64,000 bases of DNA. It comes from Pseudomonadota bacterium (GTDB lineage: Bacteria > Pseudomonadota > Gammaproteobacteria > Xanthomonadales > Xanthomonadaceae). Position 1 is the first letter of the stretch. The number at the start of each line of letters is the position of its first letter. The notes below the pieces were generated by a model. The model had not been told where the DNA came from and searched no databases. It worked only from the letters and a program-made list of their open reading frames with translations. Location: the NCBI GenBank assembly GCA_023388715.1, contig JAEWFT010000022.1, forward strand, positions 20,659 through 84,658, read 5' to 3'. Made by a program: the position numbers and the translations under genes. This document shows, piece after piece, positions 46,025 through 54,423 of this stretch.

Positions 46025-47725
46025 TCAGCGGGCGTGCACGCGGTCCATGACCATGCGCGCGCAGCTCAACACCTTGGCATGCTGGGTGGTGGTCAGCAGG
46101 CCGAGCCCCTTCAGGTTGTCCGCCTGTTCCCTCATGCAGCCGTAGTAGCCGACGCGCGTCGTGGTACCGGTCGCGCACACGGTGTTGGTCGCCTGCAGGT
46201 TCGAGCCCACGACCCAGCCCCCGTCGGTGACGGCGCGCACGCCGGTGTCGCAGCTCTGCACCTTGTTGGTGACTTTGCCGTTGCCGGGATTGAGCTGCCA
46301 GCCGATGTCGGCGAACAGTCCCGCGGTCATGTCGACGTTGAGGTGCGCCTGCACCGACGGCGTGTCGAACGGTTCCATCAGGGCGTTTGGCGCGACCACG
46401 GTGTCGAAGTGCGAGAACGTGGAGCCGCCGGCGACGGTCGTCGGCGAGTACAGGCGCGTGCGTCCTGCCACGTCGGTACCCGCCAGGGTCTCCGGACCCA
46501 GCGCAAGAGCACCGGTCACCGGCGCATTTGCGATGAACGCCAGGCCGTCGGCGCGCTCCACCTGGATTGCCGGGATGGTGATGGTTGCATCCTCACCGCC
46601 CATGGTGCCAAGGGCGCCAGCGGCGCTGTTGACGATGATCACGCCCTTGGCGCCCGCGTTCTGCGCGTTCTTGACCTTGACCGCGAAGCCGCAGGTGCCA
46701 CGCTCGATCAGCGCGACCTTGCCGGCGACGTCGGCGGCATTGGTGATCGCCGTGCAGCCGTCGCTTGCAAGCGGACCATCGGTATTGGCCTCGTCCAGCG
46801 CAGCGACGAACTGACCGCTGAAGTTCGCCGGCGTGGCGGCCGGCCCGAACGAAGCGGTGAAGAAGCCGTAGTTGCGCGCCACCGCGGCGGGGGCGGTGAC
46901 CTGCAGCACCGTCTCGCGATAGCCCTCGTCCAGCAGCAGCGCGGCATTGCGATTGACGTTCGCGCCCCGCCACACGGTGCGGCCCGGCGTGCGCATGGCC
47001 AGCGCACGCTCCGCGCTGGTCATCGACTCGAAACCCTTGTTCAGGACGTTGTCGTACGCATAGTAGGTGTAGGGATCCGACAGTCCGCCGTTGAGTGCGC
47101 CGGAGGTCTTGTTGAGGAACCCCTGCACGCCCAGCCCGTGGCCCAGCTCGTGCATGACCACATTGAGGAAGTTGACCTGGCCCGCGGGCGTGCGGCCATC
47201 AAGGCCGAAGTACCAGCGCATGCCGGTCAGGCAGCCCGGCTCGCCGAGCCTGCCGTTGAACTGGGAGAAGATGTCGCCGACATCATCCTCGTAGCCCGCC
47301 GGAATTCCGCCCTGCTCCTTGAAGTACTGGAACAGGTCGATACCCGTCACCGCGTCGGCCAGCGCGGAGCCGTAGCGGCGCCTGACGCCGTTGCCGTCGG
47401 TGAGGTTGAAGGTCCAGTTGGCGCCGGCCTGTGCCAGCGTGCCGCTGCTGGCGGTGCAGCCCAGGGGCGCGAAGGAGGCATACACGTTGATGGTGCTGCT
47501 GCTCTCCAGCACGCCGCCCCACATGTCCATCGCGTACTGGTAGACGATGCGGGCCTGCTCGCCGCGGGTCTTGCCGGGATTGCCGCCCACCGGCACCGCC
47601 GGGGTGGTGTCGTTCAGGCCGACACCGGCGGCATCCTCGTTGATCAGCCGCACGTCCGCGGCCGATGCGCTGGCGCTGAAAGCCAGGATGGAGGCGATCG
47701 CCGCCCCGATGATTGCCTTATTCAT
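46025..47725 (-). CDS. Secreted HEXXH protein with protease-associated (PA) domain
   Basis: A 566-residue exported protein: signal peptide (MNKAIIGAAIASILAFSASASA), a metalloprotease-like region with VVMHELGHGLGVQGF (about residue 190) and an inserted PA domain (about 300-400; VALIERGTCGFAVKVKNAQNAGAKGVIIVN). The motif fits HEXXHXXG, but the residue where metzincins carry a third histidine is Gly, so the third ligand must come from elsewhere. A C-terminal Cys-containing segment (CDTGVRAV, CATGTT, CMREQ) follows. It is probably a secreted peptidase; substrates unknown. It overlaps the upstream small secreted protein gene by eight bases. Confidence 0.82.
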   Translation of the reverse strand: MNKAIIGAAIASILAFSASASAADVRLINEDAAGVGLNDTTPAVPVGGNPGKTRGEQARIVYQYAMDMWGGVLESSSTINVYASFAPLGCTASSGTLAQAGANWTFNLTDGNGVRRRYGSALADAVTGIDLFQYFKEQGGIPAGYEDDVGDIFSQFNGRLGEPGCLTGMRWYFGLDGRTPAGQVNFLNVVMHELGHGLGVQGFLNKTSGALNGGLSDPYTYYAYDNVLNKGFESMTSAERALAMRTPGRTVWRGANVNRNAALLLDEGYRETVLQVTAPAAVARNYGFFTASFGPAATPANFSGQFVAALDEANTDGPLASDGCTAITNAADVAGKVALIERGTCGFAVKVKNAQNAGAKGVIIVNSAAGALGTMGGEDATITIPAIQVERADGLAFIANAPVTGALALGPETLAGTDVAGRTRLYSPTTVAGGSTFSHFDTVVAPNALMEPFDTPSVQAHLNVDMTAGLFADIGWQLNPGNGKVTNKVQSCDTGVRAVTDGGWVVGSNLQATNTVCATGTTTRVGYYGCMREQADNLKGLGLLTTTQHAKVLSCARMVMDRVHAR

Positions 47726-48140
47726 GGGCGGCCTCCTGCGCGGAGTCCATCGGCACGCCGTCTTCCGAGAACACCAGGTTGCCAGCCTCGTCGCGCGTGA
47801 CCGTGAGCATGCTGAGCATGTCCTGCGACGGCTTCACCATGGTGATGCCGTTGACGACCATCGCGGTCTTGGCGGCTTCCGCGGCGGTGGCGGGGATGCG
47901 GGGTGCGCGCACCGGACCCGCGGCGCGGGCCATGCGCGCCTGCGCGGGGGCGGCGGGCGCGTCCAGCGCGGCGCTTTCGGCCGCGGTGAGCGCGCGGCGC
48001 TTGCCGGTCTTGGGATCGATGCCGATCTTCATGCTGCTACCGATGGCGGCGGCCTGGTCGTGCTGCGGAACGGGATCGGCTGCCAGCGCGGTGCCGGCAC
48101 AGCACAGCCCGCCCAGCAGGGCGAGGGTCGTCAATTTCAT
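47718..48140 (-). CDS. Small secreted protein coupled to the HEXXH/PA protein
   Basis: A 140-residue exported protein: signal peptide (MKLTTLALLGGLCCAGTALA) and a short, mostly disordered mature part. It holds a DPKTGKRRALTAAESAAL-type segment and a C-terminal block (MVVNGITMVKPSQDMLSMLTVTRDEAGNLVFSEDG). No catalytic motif is seen. The last codons overlap the start of the metalloprotease-like gene (CATGAATAA), so the two are co-translated; it could be a chaperone, inhibitor or co-factor of that enzyme (inference). Not recognised by name. Confidence 0.65.
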   Translation of the reverse strand: MKLTTLALLGGLCCAGTALAADPVPQHDQAAAIGSSMKIGIDPKTGKRRALTAAESAALDAPAAPAQARMARAAGPVRAPRIPATAAEAAKTAMVVNGITMVKPSQDMLSMLTVTRDEAGNLVFSEDGVPMDSAQEAAHE

Positions 48141-48306
48141 GCGTGGTTTCCTGTCGTCGTGCGTCACGCCCGGCCAGCAGGAGCGCTGCCGGGTCCCCTT
48201 CGAGTGCGTCGCCAGAGTTCCCCCCTGACACCCCGAGTGTGCCCGGCCTTTCGCGCGTGGACAAGATGTTCACGGCACGTGCACGCGCGCATGTTGTTCA
48301 GCAGGT

Positions 48307-48555
48307 TCAGATGATCCCGCCGCCCATGCTGAGCCGCACGGCGCCAATCACCGCCGCCGCCACGTTGAGCAGGATCCCGGTCTTCGCGCGGCCGCGGTTC
48401 TGCGGCGAGGTGAGGGCGTAGCCGATCGCGCCGATGATGGCGCCCACGACGGCGAACGGGATCATGAACCAGTTGCCCCAGCCCAGCAGCGGGATGAACG
48501 CCAGCAGCATCCAGCCCAGTGCCACGATGCCCCAGATGACGCTGATCAGACCCAT
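48307..48555 (-). CDS. Small glycine-rich membrane protein of unknown function
   Basis: An 82-residue protein with about three hydrophobic helices (LISVIWGIVALGWMLLAFIPLLGW, FMIPFAVVGAIIGAIGYAL, ILLNVAAAVIGAVRL). ATG 48555 is preferred for the AGGAA immediately upstream and because the hydrophobic segment begins there; an in-frame start at 48603 adds 16 polar residues. It lies 59 bases downstream of the chorismatase gene. The 166 bases on its other side, up to the small secreted protein gene, hold no gene I can see, only the probable promoter of the HEXXH operon. Confidence 0.65.
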   Translation of the reverse strand: MGLISVIWGIVALGWMLLAFIPLLGWGNWFMIPFAVVGAIIGAIGYALTSPQNRGRAKTGILLNVAAAVIGAVRLSMGGGII

Positions 48556-48614
48556 TTCCTGCCCCTTGATCGTGCCCTCGCGGAATGCGATGGGCGTCAC
48601 CAAAGGATAGCCGC

Positions 48615-49610
48615 TCAGCCGTGCACGCCGTCGATTTCCACCGCCAGTTCACGGCGGCAGACGTGGCCGTGCAGTACCAGCCGCGGCACGTCGGGCAGGC
48701 GCGCGGCCAGCAGCGCATCCACCGCCGGCAGCGCCGCGGCATCGCGCACGTAGGCCTTTAGGCGGGTGTCGGCGCCGGCGCGCGGCGACAGGCCGGGGCG
48801 CAGCACGCGCGCGGCATTGACCAAGCTGCCCAGGTTGGCCAGCACTTCGTCGAACTGGGTGTCCAGCGAATCGCCATGCCGGGAGGCGTGGCCGACGATG
48901 GCGGCGGTGCCGGAGATCAGCAGCGGCATCCGCGGCGAGGGCGGCAGCAGCGCACGCGCGAAGCCGGGCGGCTGCGGGCCGTACTGCCGGGGGTAGCGCC
49001 ACGCCTGCAACTGGCGCGGGTTCTCGAGCGGGATTCCGGGCGCGGCCGCCGCCAACCAGTACAGCTGCAGGCGTCCGGTGGCGCGCGGGTGGCCAATGGC
49101 GGTGGCGGCGGGAAGTTCGCCCGGCGCAAGGTCGCGGCCGATGCCCTGGGCCCGGCCGACGCAGAAACGGCGGTAGCGTTCGTCGTCGCCGTCGCCACGG
49201 GTGATCGCGTCGAGGTAGTTCCAGATGCGCAGCGGATGCGGATGGCTGCTGCCCGCCAGCCACGCATGCAGGTACTGGTAGGCGCGCCGGGTCGCGGCCT
49301 CGGCATCGCCGTCGTCGTCCACGTGCAGCGCGCCGAACTGCAGGCCACCGCCTTCGCTCCACGCCGTCCCGTCAAGGCGGCCGTGGCGCACCTCGGCGTC
49401 GACCCGCCACACCTCGAAGGGCGGCGTGCCAAGCACTGGCAGCGCGACGTGCACGTAGCGGGGATCGGGGTGCGCGGGTGGCGCGTCGTCGCCGAAGCCG
49501 AACACCGCCAAGGTGCCGGGCGCTCCCAGCAAGTCTTCCAGCGGCTCGCGCCGGTACTCGACGCGCAGGCTGGCGTCGGCGGTGGCGGGCATGGGCGCGG
49601 GCGGGTGCAT
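48615..49610 (-). CDS. xanB2: Chorismatase / 3- and 4-hydroxybenzoate synthase (XanB2-LenB2 type)
   Basis: A 331-residue enzyme of the FkbO/Hyg5/XanB2 chorismatase family. Indicators are FGFGDDAP, IWNYLDAITRGDGDDERYRRFCVGRAQGI, and the ISGTAAIVGHASRHGDSLDTQFDEVLANL block near the active site. XanB2 in Xanthomonas and LenB2 in Lysobacter hydrolyse chorismate to 3- and 4-hydroxybenzoate, precursors of xanthomonadin pigment, ubiquinone and diffusible factors. ATG 49610 is used; ATG 49592 is an alternative and neither has a clear ribosome binding site. It lies 40 bases after a family 2 glycosyltransferase gene; no other pigment-cluster genes are in the window. Confidence 0.88.
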   Translation of the reverse strand: MHPPAPMPATADASLRVEYRREPLEDLLGAPGTLAVFGFGDDAPPAHPDPRYVHVALPVLGTPPFEVWRVDAEVRHGRLDGTAWSEGGGLQFGALHVDDDGDAEAATRRAYQYLHAWLAGSSHPHPLRIWNYLDAITRGDGDDERYRRFCVGRAQGIGRDLAPGELPAATAIGHPRATGRLQLYWLAAAAPGIPLENPRQLQAWRYPRQYGPQPPGFARALLPPSPRMPLLISGTAAIVGHASRHGDSLDTQFDEVLANLGSLVNAARVLRPGLSPRAGADTRLKAYVRDAAALPAVDALLAARLPDVPRLVLHGHVCRRELAVEIDGVHG

Positions 49611-49650
49611 CGGGCCGCGGATGATACCGCGGGCGTCAGGGCGCACTGCT

Positions 49651-50472
49651 TCAGTGCACCTGCACGGGCGTACCGTGGGCAAGGGTGCCGTCGGCGTCGT
49701 CGATCACCGGCGGGTGCGCGCGCACGCGCCGGTGCATGTCGAGGAGGCCGCCGCGGCGCACGCACTGGCGCACGATATGGCTGGTGATGCGCCACAGGTC
49801 ACGCAGCTTGAAGTGGCTGGGGCGGAATTCCGGAGCGCCATGGATCAGGCTGTAGCGGGCCTCGATCGGCACCGACACGCAGCGCGTGCCGAGCTGCTGG
49901 GCAGCCGAGATCAGCACCTGCGCCTCGAACACGAAGTCCTCGCCGGGGATGCCGCTGCAGGCCAGGCGGCAGACCTCGGCCGGGTACAGCCGCTGGCCGC
50001 TCTGGCTGTCGGCGATCTGGTAGCCGGTGCCCCAGGCCACGCCCCAGTCGCCAAACTCGTTGGCGAGGCGCCGGTGGATCGGCTGGTTGGCGCGCTTGCG
50101 CAGGCGGGCGCCGATCACCAGCCACCCCGGATGGCGGTTGGCGGCGGCGATCATGCGCGGGATGTCCTCCGCGCGATGCTGGCCATCGCCATCCATGCTG
50201 ATCACCGCGGCGTGGCCCTGGCGCAGGGCCTCGGCGAACCCGTCGCGCAGGCCGGCGCCCTTGCCCTGGCGGAGCGGGTGGCGCAGCAGGGTGATCGGCA
50301 GCCCGGTGAGCGCCTCCACCGTCCCGTCCTCCGAGCCGTCATCGACCACGATCACGTTCGGGCAGTGGGCGAGGGCGCCCTCCACCACCTCGCGGATGCG
50401 CAGTTCCTCGTTCAACGCGGGAATCACCACCGCGACGCGGCGGGCATCCAGCTGGGGCAGGGGGGCAGTCAT
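49651..50472 (-). CDS. Family 2 glycosyltransferase upstream of xanB2
   Basis: A 273-residue cytosolic glycosyltransferase: VVIPALNEELRIREVV, VIVVDDGSEDGT, ISMDGDGQHRAEDIPRM (DXD-type metal site) and the QSGQRLYPAEV acceptor region. It has no membrane segment. The gene precedes xanB2 in the same direction, an arrangement I recall from xanthomonadin loci, where such enzymes glycosylate or attach the pigment. The ATG at 50472 lies nine bases after CATACT (50482-50487). Confidence 0.85.
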   Translation of the reverse strand: MTAPLPQLDARRVAVVIPALNEELRIREVVEGALAHCPNVIVVDDGSEDGTVEALTGLPITLLRHPLRQGKGAGLRDGFAEALRQGHAAVISMDGDGQHRAEDIPRMIAAANRHPGWLVIGARLRKRANQPIHRRLANEFGDWGVAWGTGYQIADSQSGQRLYPAEVCRLACSGIPGEDFVFEAQVLISAAQQLGTRCVSVPIEARYSLIHGAPEFRPSHFKLRDLWRITSHIVRQCVRRGGLLDMHRRVRAHPPVIDDADGTLAHGTPVQVH

Positions 50473-50592
50473 CAGGGCGCGAGTATGCCAGCGTGGCCGT
50501 TGCGACGACGCAAGGCCGTCCGTCGATGCGCCGGAACCCCGGCGGGTTAGCATCGTCGCTGGCGGCAATCTGGCGGACGAGGCGGGGATGCG

Positions 50593-52914
50593 ATGGCGGC
50601 AGGCGTGCGGACGGGACTGTTCCTGGGGGCGTTGTTGATGGCCGGCAACGCGTTGGCGCAGCCGGTGCAGGTGACCGAGGCGGATTACCGCCGTGCCGCG
50701 TCGATGCTGGGCGACCGCACCGCGCCGCTGCTGGACCACGTGGTCAGCGCGCCGGTGTGGCTGGACGACGGCACCCTCGTCTACCGCGAGCGCAGCGGCA
50801 AGGTGGAACGGTTGCTGCGCTTCGATCCTGCCAGCGGCCAGATCGTGCCCGCGCTGGATCAGCGCGCGCTCGCGGAGGCGCTCACCGTGGCCGCCGGCGG
50901 CAAGGGCAAGGCCGTGGATGCGGACAAGCTGCCGCCGCTGGAGCTGCGCCGCAATGCCGATGGCAGCCTGGCGGTGTCCGCCGCGCAAGGCCGCTTCCGC
51001 TGCGACGCGTCCGGCTGCAGCGCGCTGCCCAAGCCCAAGACCGGCGAAGAGCCGGGCGCCGCGTCCCCGGATGGCCGCCGCGAAGCCTTCATCCGCGACT
51101 GGAACCTGTGGTTGCGCGACCGCGACAGCGGCACGGAAACCCAGCTCACCTTCGATGGCGCGCCCGACTACGGCTACGCCACCGACAACGCCGGCTGGAA
51201 GCACACCGACAATGCGGTGGTGGTGTGGTCCCCGGCCGGGGACAAGATCGCCACCTTCCGCCAGGACCAGCGCCGCACCAGCACCATGACGCTGGTCGCC
51301 ACCAACGTCGGCGCGCCCAAGGCCGAGCAGTGGAAGTACCCGTTCGTGGGCGACAAGGACGTGACCCTGATCGAGCGCGTCATCATCGATCTGGGCGCGG
51401 GCGCGCCGAAGCTGGTGCGCCTGCGGATGCCGCCCGACCAGCACCGCTCCACCTGCAGCGACGACCTGGTCTGCAGCGACGGCTGGGAAGACGTGCAGTG
51501 GGCCAAGGACGGGCGCACGCTGGCCTTCGTCAGCACCGATCGCGGCCACAAGTCCGCCATCCTGCGCATCGCTGATGCCTCCACCGGCAAGGTCCGCGAC
51601 GTGCACACCGAGACCGTGGCCACCCAGTACCAGGGCGCTCCTGCGCTGGACTCGGTGATCTGGCGCTACCTGCCGGAGAGCAATGAGTTCCTGTGGTTCA
51701 GCCAGAAGTCCGACTGGGGCCACGTGTACCTGCATGACCTGGCGACTGGCGCGCTGAAGCGGCAGGTCACCGCCGGCGCCTGGAACGTCACCAAGGTGGG
51801 GCATTTCGATCCTGCCAGCCGCACGCTCTGGTTCCAGGGGGTCGGCCGCGAGCCGGGCCGCGATCCCTACCACGTGCATTACTACCGCGTCGGCATCGAC
51901 GGAGGGCAGGTGCAGCTGCTGACGCCGGAAGACGCGCAGCATGCGATTACCCACGCCCCCGACGGCCGCCACTTCTTCGACCTGCATTCGACAATCGGCA
52001 GCGCCCCGGTGGCGCTGGTGCGCGATCGCGACGGCCGCAAGGTCGCCGAGCTGGCGCGCACCGACCTAGCGCGGCTGAAGGCCGCCGGCTGGGTGGCGCC
52101 GGAAGCGTTCACGGTCAAGGCGCGCGACGGCAAGACCGACCTGCATGGGCAGATGTTCAAGCCCTCCAATTTCGATGCCGGCAGGCGCTACCCGATCGTC
52201 ACCTACATCTATCCCGGTCCGCAGGTGGGCTCGGTGCGTTCGCGCGCGTTCGTGCCCGCCCATTCCGACCACCAGGCGCTCGCGGAACTGGGCTTCATCG
52301 TGATTGCGGTCGATGGCATGGGCACGCCCCTGCGCAGCAAGTCGTTCCAGGACGCCTGGTATGGCGACATGGCCGACAACACGTTGCCGGACCAGGTGGC
52401 GGCGTTGCAGCAGCTGGCAGCGCGCCATCCCTGGATCGACGCCAGCCGCGCCGGCATGTGGGGCCATTCCGGCGGCGGCAACGCCACCGCGGCGGCGCTG
52501 TTCCGCTATCCCGACGTGTACAAGGTCGGCGTCGCGCAGGCCGGCAACCACGACAACCTGACCTACGAGGACGACTGGGCCGAGCGCTACCACGGCCTGC
52601 TGGAGACCCGCGCGGACGGCAGCACCAATTACACCGGGCAGGACAACGCCGCCCATGCCAAACACCTGAAGGGCAAGCTGTTCCTGCTGCACGGGATGAT
52701 GGACGACAACGTGCCGCCGCAAAGCACGCTGCTGGTGGTGGATGCGCTGGTGAAGGCCAACAAGGACTTCGACCTGCTGCTGCTGCCGCATGCGCGCCAC
52801 GGGTTCGGCGTGGACAACCATTACGTCACCCGCAGGCGCTGGGACTATTTCGTGCGCCACCTGCTCGGTGCGGAACCGCCAAAGGAATTCGAGCTGAAGG
52901 CGGCCGCGCCCTGA
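50593..52914 (+). CDS. Dipeptidyl peptidase IV-like S9 serine peptidase
   Basis: A 773-residue exported peptidase with a signal peptide (GLFLGALLMAGNALAQ), an eight-bladed beta-propeller region (about 80-530) and a C-terminal alpha/beta hydrolase domain. The catalytic Ser626 is in GHSGGG, the Asp in GMMDDNVPP and the His in PHARHGFG. This is the S9B/DPP IV arrangement; it should release Xaa-Pro dipeptides in the periplasm. GAGGCGGGG precedes the ATG. It is followed after 10 bases by the convergent GST gene. Confidence 0.92.
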   Translation: MAAGVRTGLFLGALLMAGNALAQPVQVTEADYRRAASMLGDRTAPLLDHVVSAPVWLDDGTLVYRERSGKVERLLRFDPASGQIVPALDQRALAEALTVAAGGKGKAVDADKLPPLELRRNADGSLAVSAAQGRFRCDASGCSALPKPKTGEEPGAASPDGRREAFIRDWNLWLRDRDSGTETQLTFDGAPDYGYATDNAGWKHTDNAVVVWSPAGDKIATFRQDQRRTSTMTLVATNVGAPKAEQWKYPFVGDKDVTLIERVIIDLGAGAPKLVRLRMPPDQHRSTCSDDLVCSDGWEDVQWAKDGRTLAFVSTDRGHKSAILRIADASTGKVRDVHTETVATQYQGAPALDSVIWRYLPESNEFLWFSQKSDWGHVYLHDLATGALKRQVTAGAWNVTKVGHFDPASRTLWFQGVGREPGRDPYHVHYYRVGIDGGQVQLLTPEDAQHAITHAPDGRHFFDLHSTIGSAPVALVRDRDGRKVAELARTDLARLKAAGWVAPEAFTVKARDGKTDLHGQMFKPSNFDAGRRYPIVTYIYPGPQVGSVRSRAFVPAHSDHQALAELGFIVIAVDGMGTPLRSKSFQDAWYGDMADNTLPDQVAALQQLAARHPWIDASRAGMWGHSGGGNATAAALFRYPDVYKVGVAQAGNHDNLTYEDDWAERYHGLLETRADGSTNYTGQDNAAHAKHLKGKLFLLHGMMDDNVPPQSTLLVVDALVKANKDFDLLLLPHARHGFGVDNHYVTRRRWDYFVRHLLGAEPPKEFELKAAAP

Positions 52915-52924
52915 TGCGCGCCGG

Positions 52925-53650
52925 TCAGGGCGTTCGCGCGCCCTGCCCGAACAGCACCTTCTTCTCCGCCTCCGACAGCGGCTTGCCGGCGTCGGGATTC
53001 ACCCGCGCCGACAGCGCGTACGCACGCCGGGTCGCGGGGCGCTCGGCGATGGCCGCCTGCCAGCGGCGCAGATGGACGAAGTCGCCAAGCTCCATCGGTG
53101 CGCGCTCGTAGGGATCGATCCACGGGTAGGCGGCCATGTCGGCGATGCTGTACTCGTCGCCGGCGATGAACGCGTGCTCCTGCAGGCGGGCGTCGAGCAC
53201 CGCGAGCAGGCGCTGCACCTCGTTGCGGTAACGGTCGCGCGCATACGGCAGCGCTTCCGGCGCATACACGTGGAAGTGCCCGTATTGCCCGGTCATCGGC
53301 CCGAGCCCGGCCATCTGCCAGAACAGCCACTGCCGAGCCTCCAGGCGCTTGCGCAGGCCGGTGGCGGGATCGTCGCCGGGGGCATCGCCAAGGAAGCGGC
53401 CGGTCTTCTCGGCCAGGTACAGCAGGATCGCCCCGGATTCGAACATCGCCACCGGCGCGCCGCCGTCCGCGGGCGCGTGGTCGACGATGGCCGGCATCTT
53501 GTTGTTGGGCGCGATGCGCAGGAACCCCGGGTCAAACTGCGCCCCCTTGCCGATGTCGACCGGGACCAGCGAGTAGGGCAGGCCGGCCTCCTCGAGGAAC
53601 AGCGTCACCTTGTGGCCGTTCGGCGTGGGCCAATAGTGCAGGTCGATCAT
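52925..53650 (-). CDS. Nu-class glutathione transferase (YfcG/YghU-like)
   Basis: A 241-residue GST: N-terminal thioredoxin fold beginning LHYWPTPNGHKVTLFLEE, with the TPNG motif in place of a catalytic Ser/Cys, PNNKMPAIVD (cis-Pro) and ESGAILLYLAEKTG. The helical C-terminal domain contains YARDRYRNEVQRLL and the SIADMAAYPW staple. TPNG-containing members (YfcG, YghU) act as disulfide-bond reductases. GGAGG lies about eight bases before the ATG. No operon partner is evident. Confidence 0.9.
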   Translation of the reverse strand: MIDLHYWPTPNGHKVTLFLEEAGLPYSLVPVDIGKGAQFDPGFLRIAPNNKMPAIVDHAPADGGAPVAMFESGAILLYLAEKTGRFLGDAPGDDPATGLRKRLEARQWLFWQMAGLGPMTGQYGHFHVYAPEALPYARDRYRNEVQRLLAVLDARLQEHAFIAGDEYSIADMAAYPWIDPYERAPMELGDFVHLRRWQAAIAERPATRRAYALSARVNPDAGKPLSEAEKKVLFGQGARTP

Positions 53651-53754
53651 CGCAAGCCTCCGCGGGTACCCAAGGCCGGCACTGTAACCGCCCCTGCGTT
53701 GCGCCTGCGGCGGCGCGCCCGTACCCTGCGCGCACTTTTCCCCGCGGACCCCCG

Positions 53755-54366
53755 ATGCAACCCGATCCCAATCCCCGCCTGTCGCCCCTGCCCGCCCTGA
53801 TCTTCTCCTCGCGCTGGCTGCAGCTGCCGCTGTACCTGGGGCTGATCGTGGCGCAGGCGATCTATGTCTGGCAGTTCGGGGTGGAACTGGTGCACCTGAT
53901 CGACCAGGTGTTCCTGGGCGGCCATGCGGCGGACGCCGCGGTCAATGGCGCCGTCGCCGCCGAGCCGGAAAAGAGCGCCGAGATCGTGATCATGCTGATC
54001 GTGCTCGGGCTGATCGACGTGGTGATGATCTCCAACCTGCTGGTGATGGTGATCGTGGGCGGCTACGAGACCTTCGTCTCGCGCCTGCGGCTGCACGGCC
54101 ACCCGGACCAGCCGGAATGGCTCAGCCACGTCAACGCCAGCGTGCTCAAGGTCAAACTGGCGATGGCGATCATCGGCATCTCCTCGATCCACCTGCTGAA
54201 GACCTTCATCGAGATCGGCGACCTCGGCGCGCCGGGCAATGGCTTCACGGTCCACGGCGTGATGTGGCAGACCATCATCCACTGCGTGTTCATCCTCTCG
54301 GCGATCGGCATCGCCTGGACCGACAAGCTGATGCACGGCGTTACCAACGGCAAGCACGCCCACTGA
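53755..54366 (+). CDS. UPF0114 (YqhA) family membrane protein
   Basis: A 203-residue inner-membrane protein with about four helices: LQLPLYLGLIVAQAIYVWQF, IVIMLIVLGLIDVVMISNLLVMVIVGGYE, VKLAMAIIGISSIHLLKTF and IIHCVFILSAIGIAW. ISNLLVMVIVGGYETFVSRL is the hallmark of UPF0114/TIGR00645, whose function is unknown. It lies 57 bases before uvrD, which has its own promoter. TACCCT about 32 bases upstream of the ATG is a possible -10 box. Confidence 0.9.
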   Translation: MQPDPNPRLSPLPALIFSSRWLQLPLYLGLIVAQAIYVWQFGVELVHLIDQVFLGGHAADAAVNGAVAAEPEKSAEIVIMLIVLGLIDVVMISNLLVMVIVGGYETFVSRLRLHGHPDQPEWLSHVNASVLKVKLAMAIIGISSIHLLKTFIEIGDLGAPGNGFTVHGVMWQTIIHCVFILSAIGIAWTDKLMHGVTNGKHAH

Positions 54367-54411
54367 CGCAAGGCGGCGCGTGCCCGCGGGTGGGAGGGCG
54401 GGGCGCGCCGG

Positions 54412-54417
54412 TAGAAT
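54412..54417 (+). promoter_or_regulatory. -10-like box TAGAAT before uvrD
   Basis: TAGAAT is followed by six bases and ATGG. The same sequence and spacing occur before polA, the gamma carbonic anhydrase gene and an ATG at the Sel1-like gene. Confidence 0.55.
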
Positions 54418-54423
54418 GGCGGG

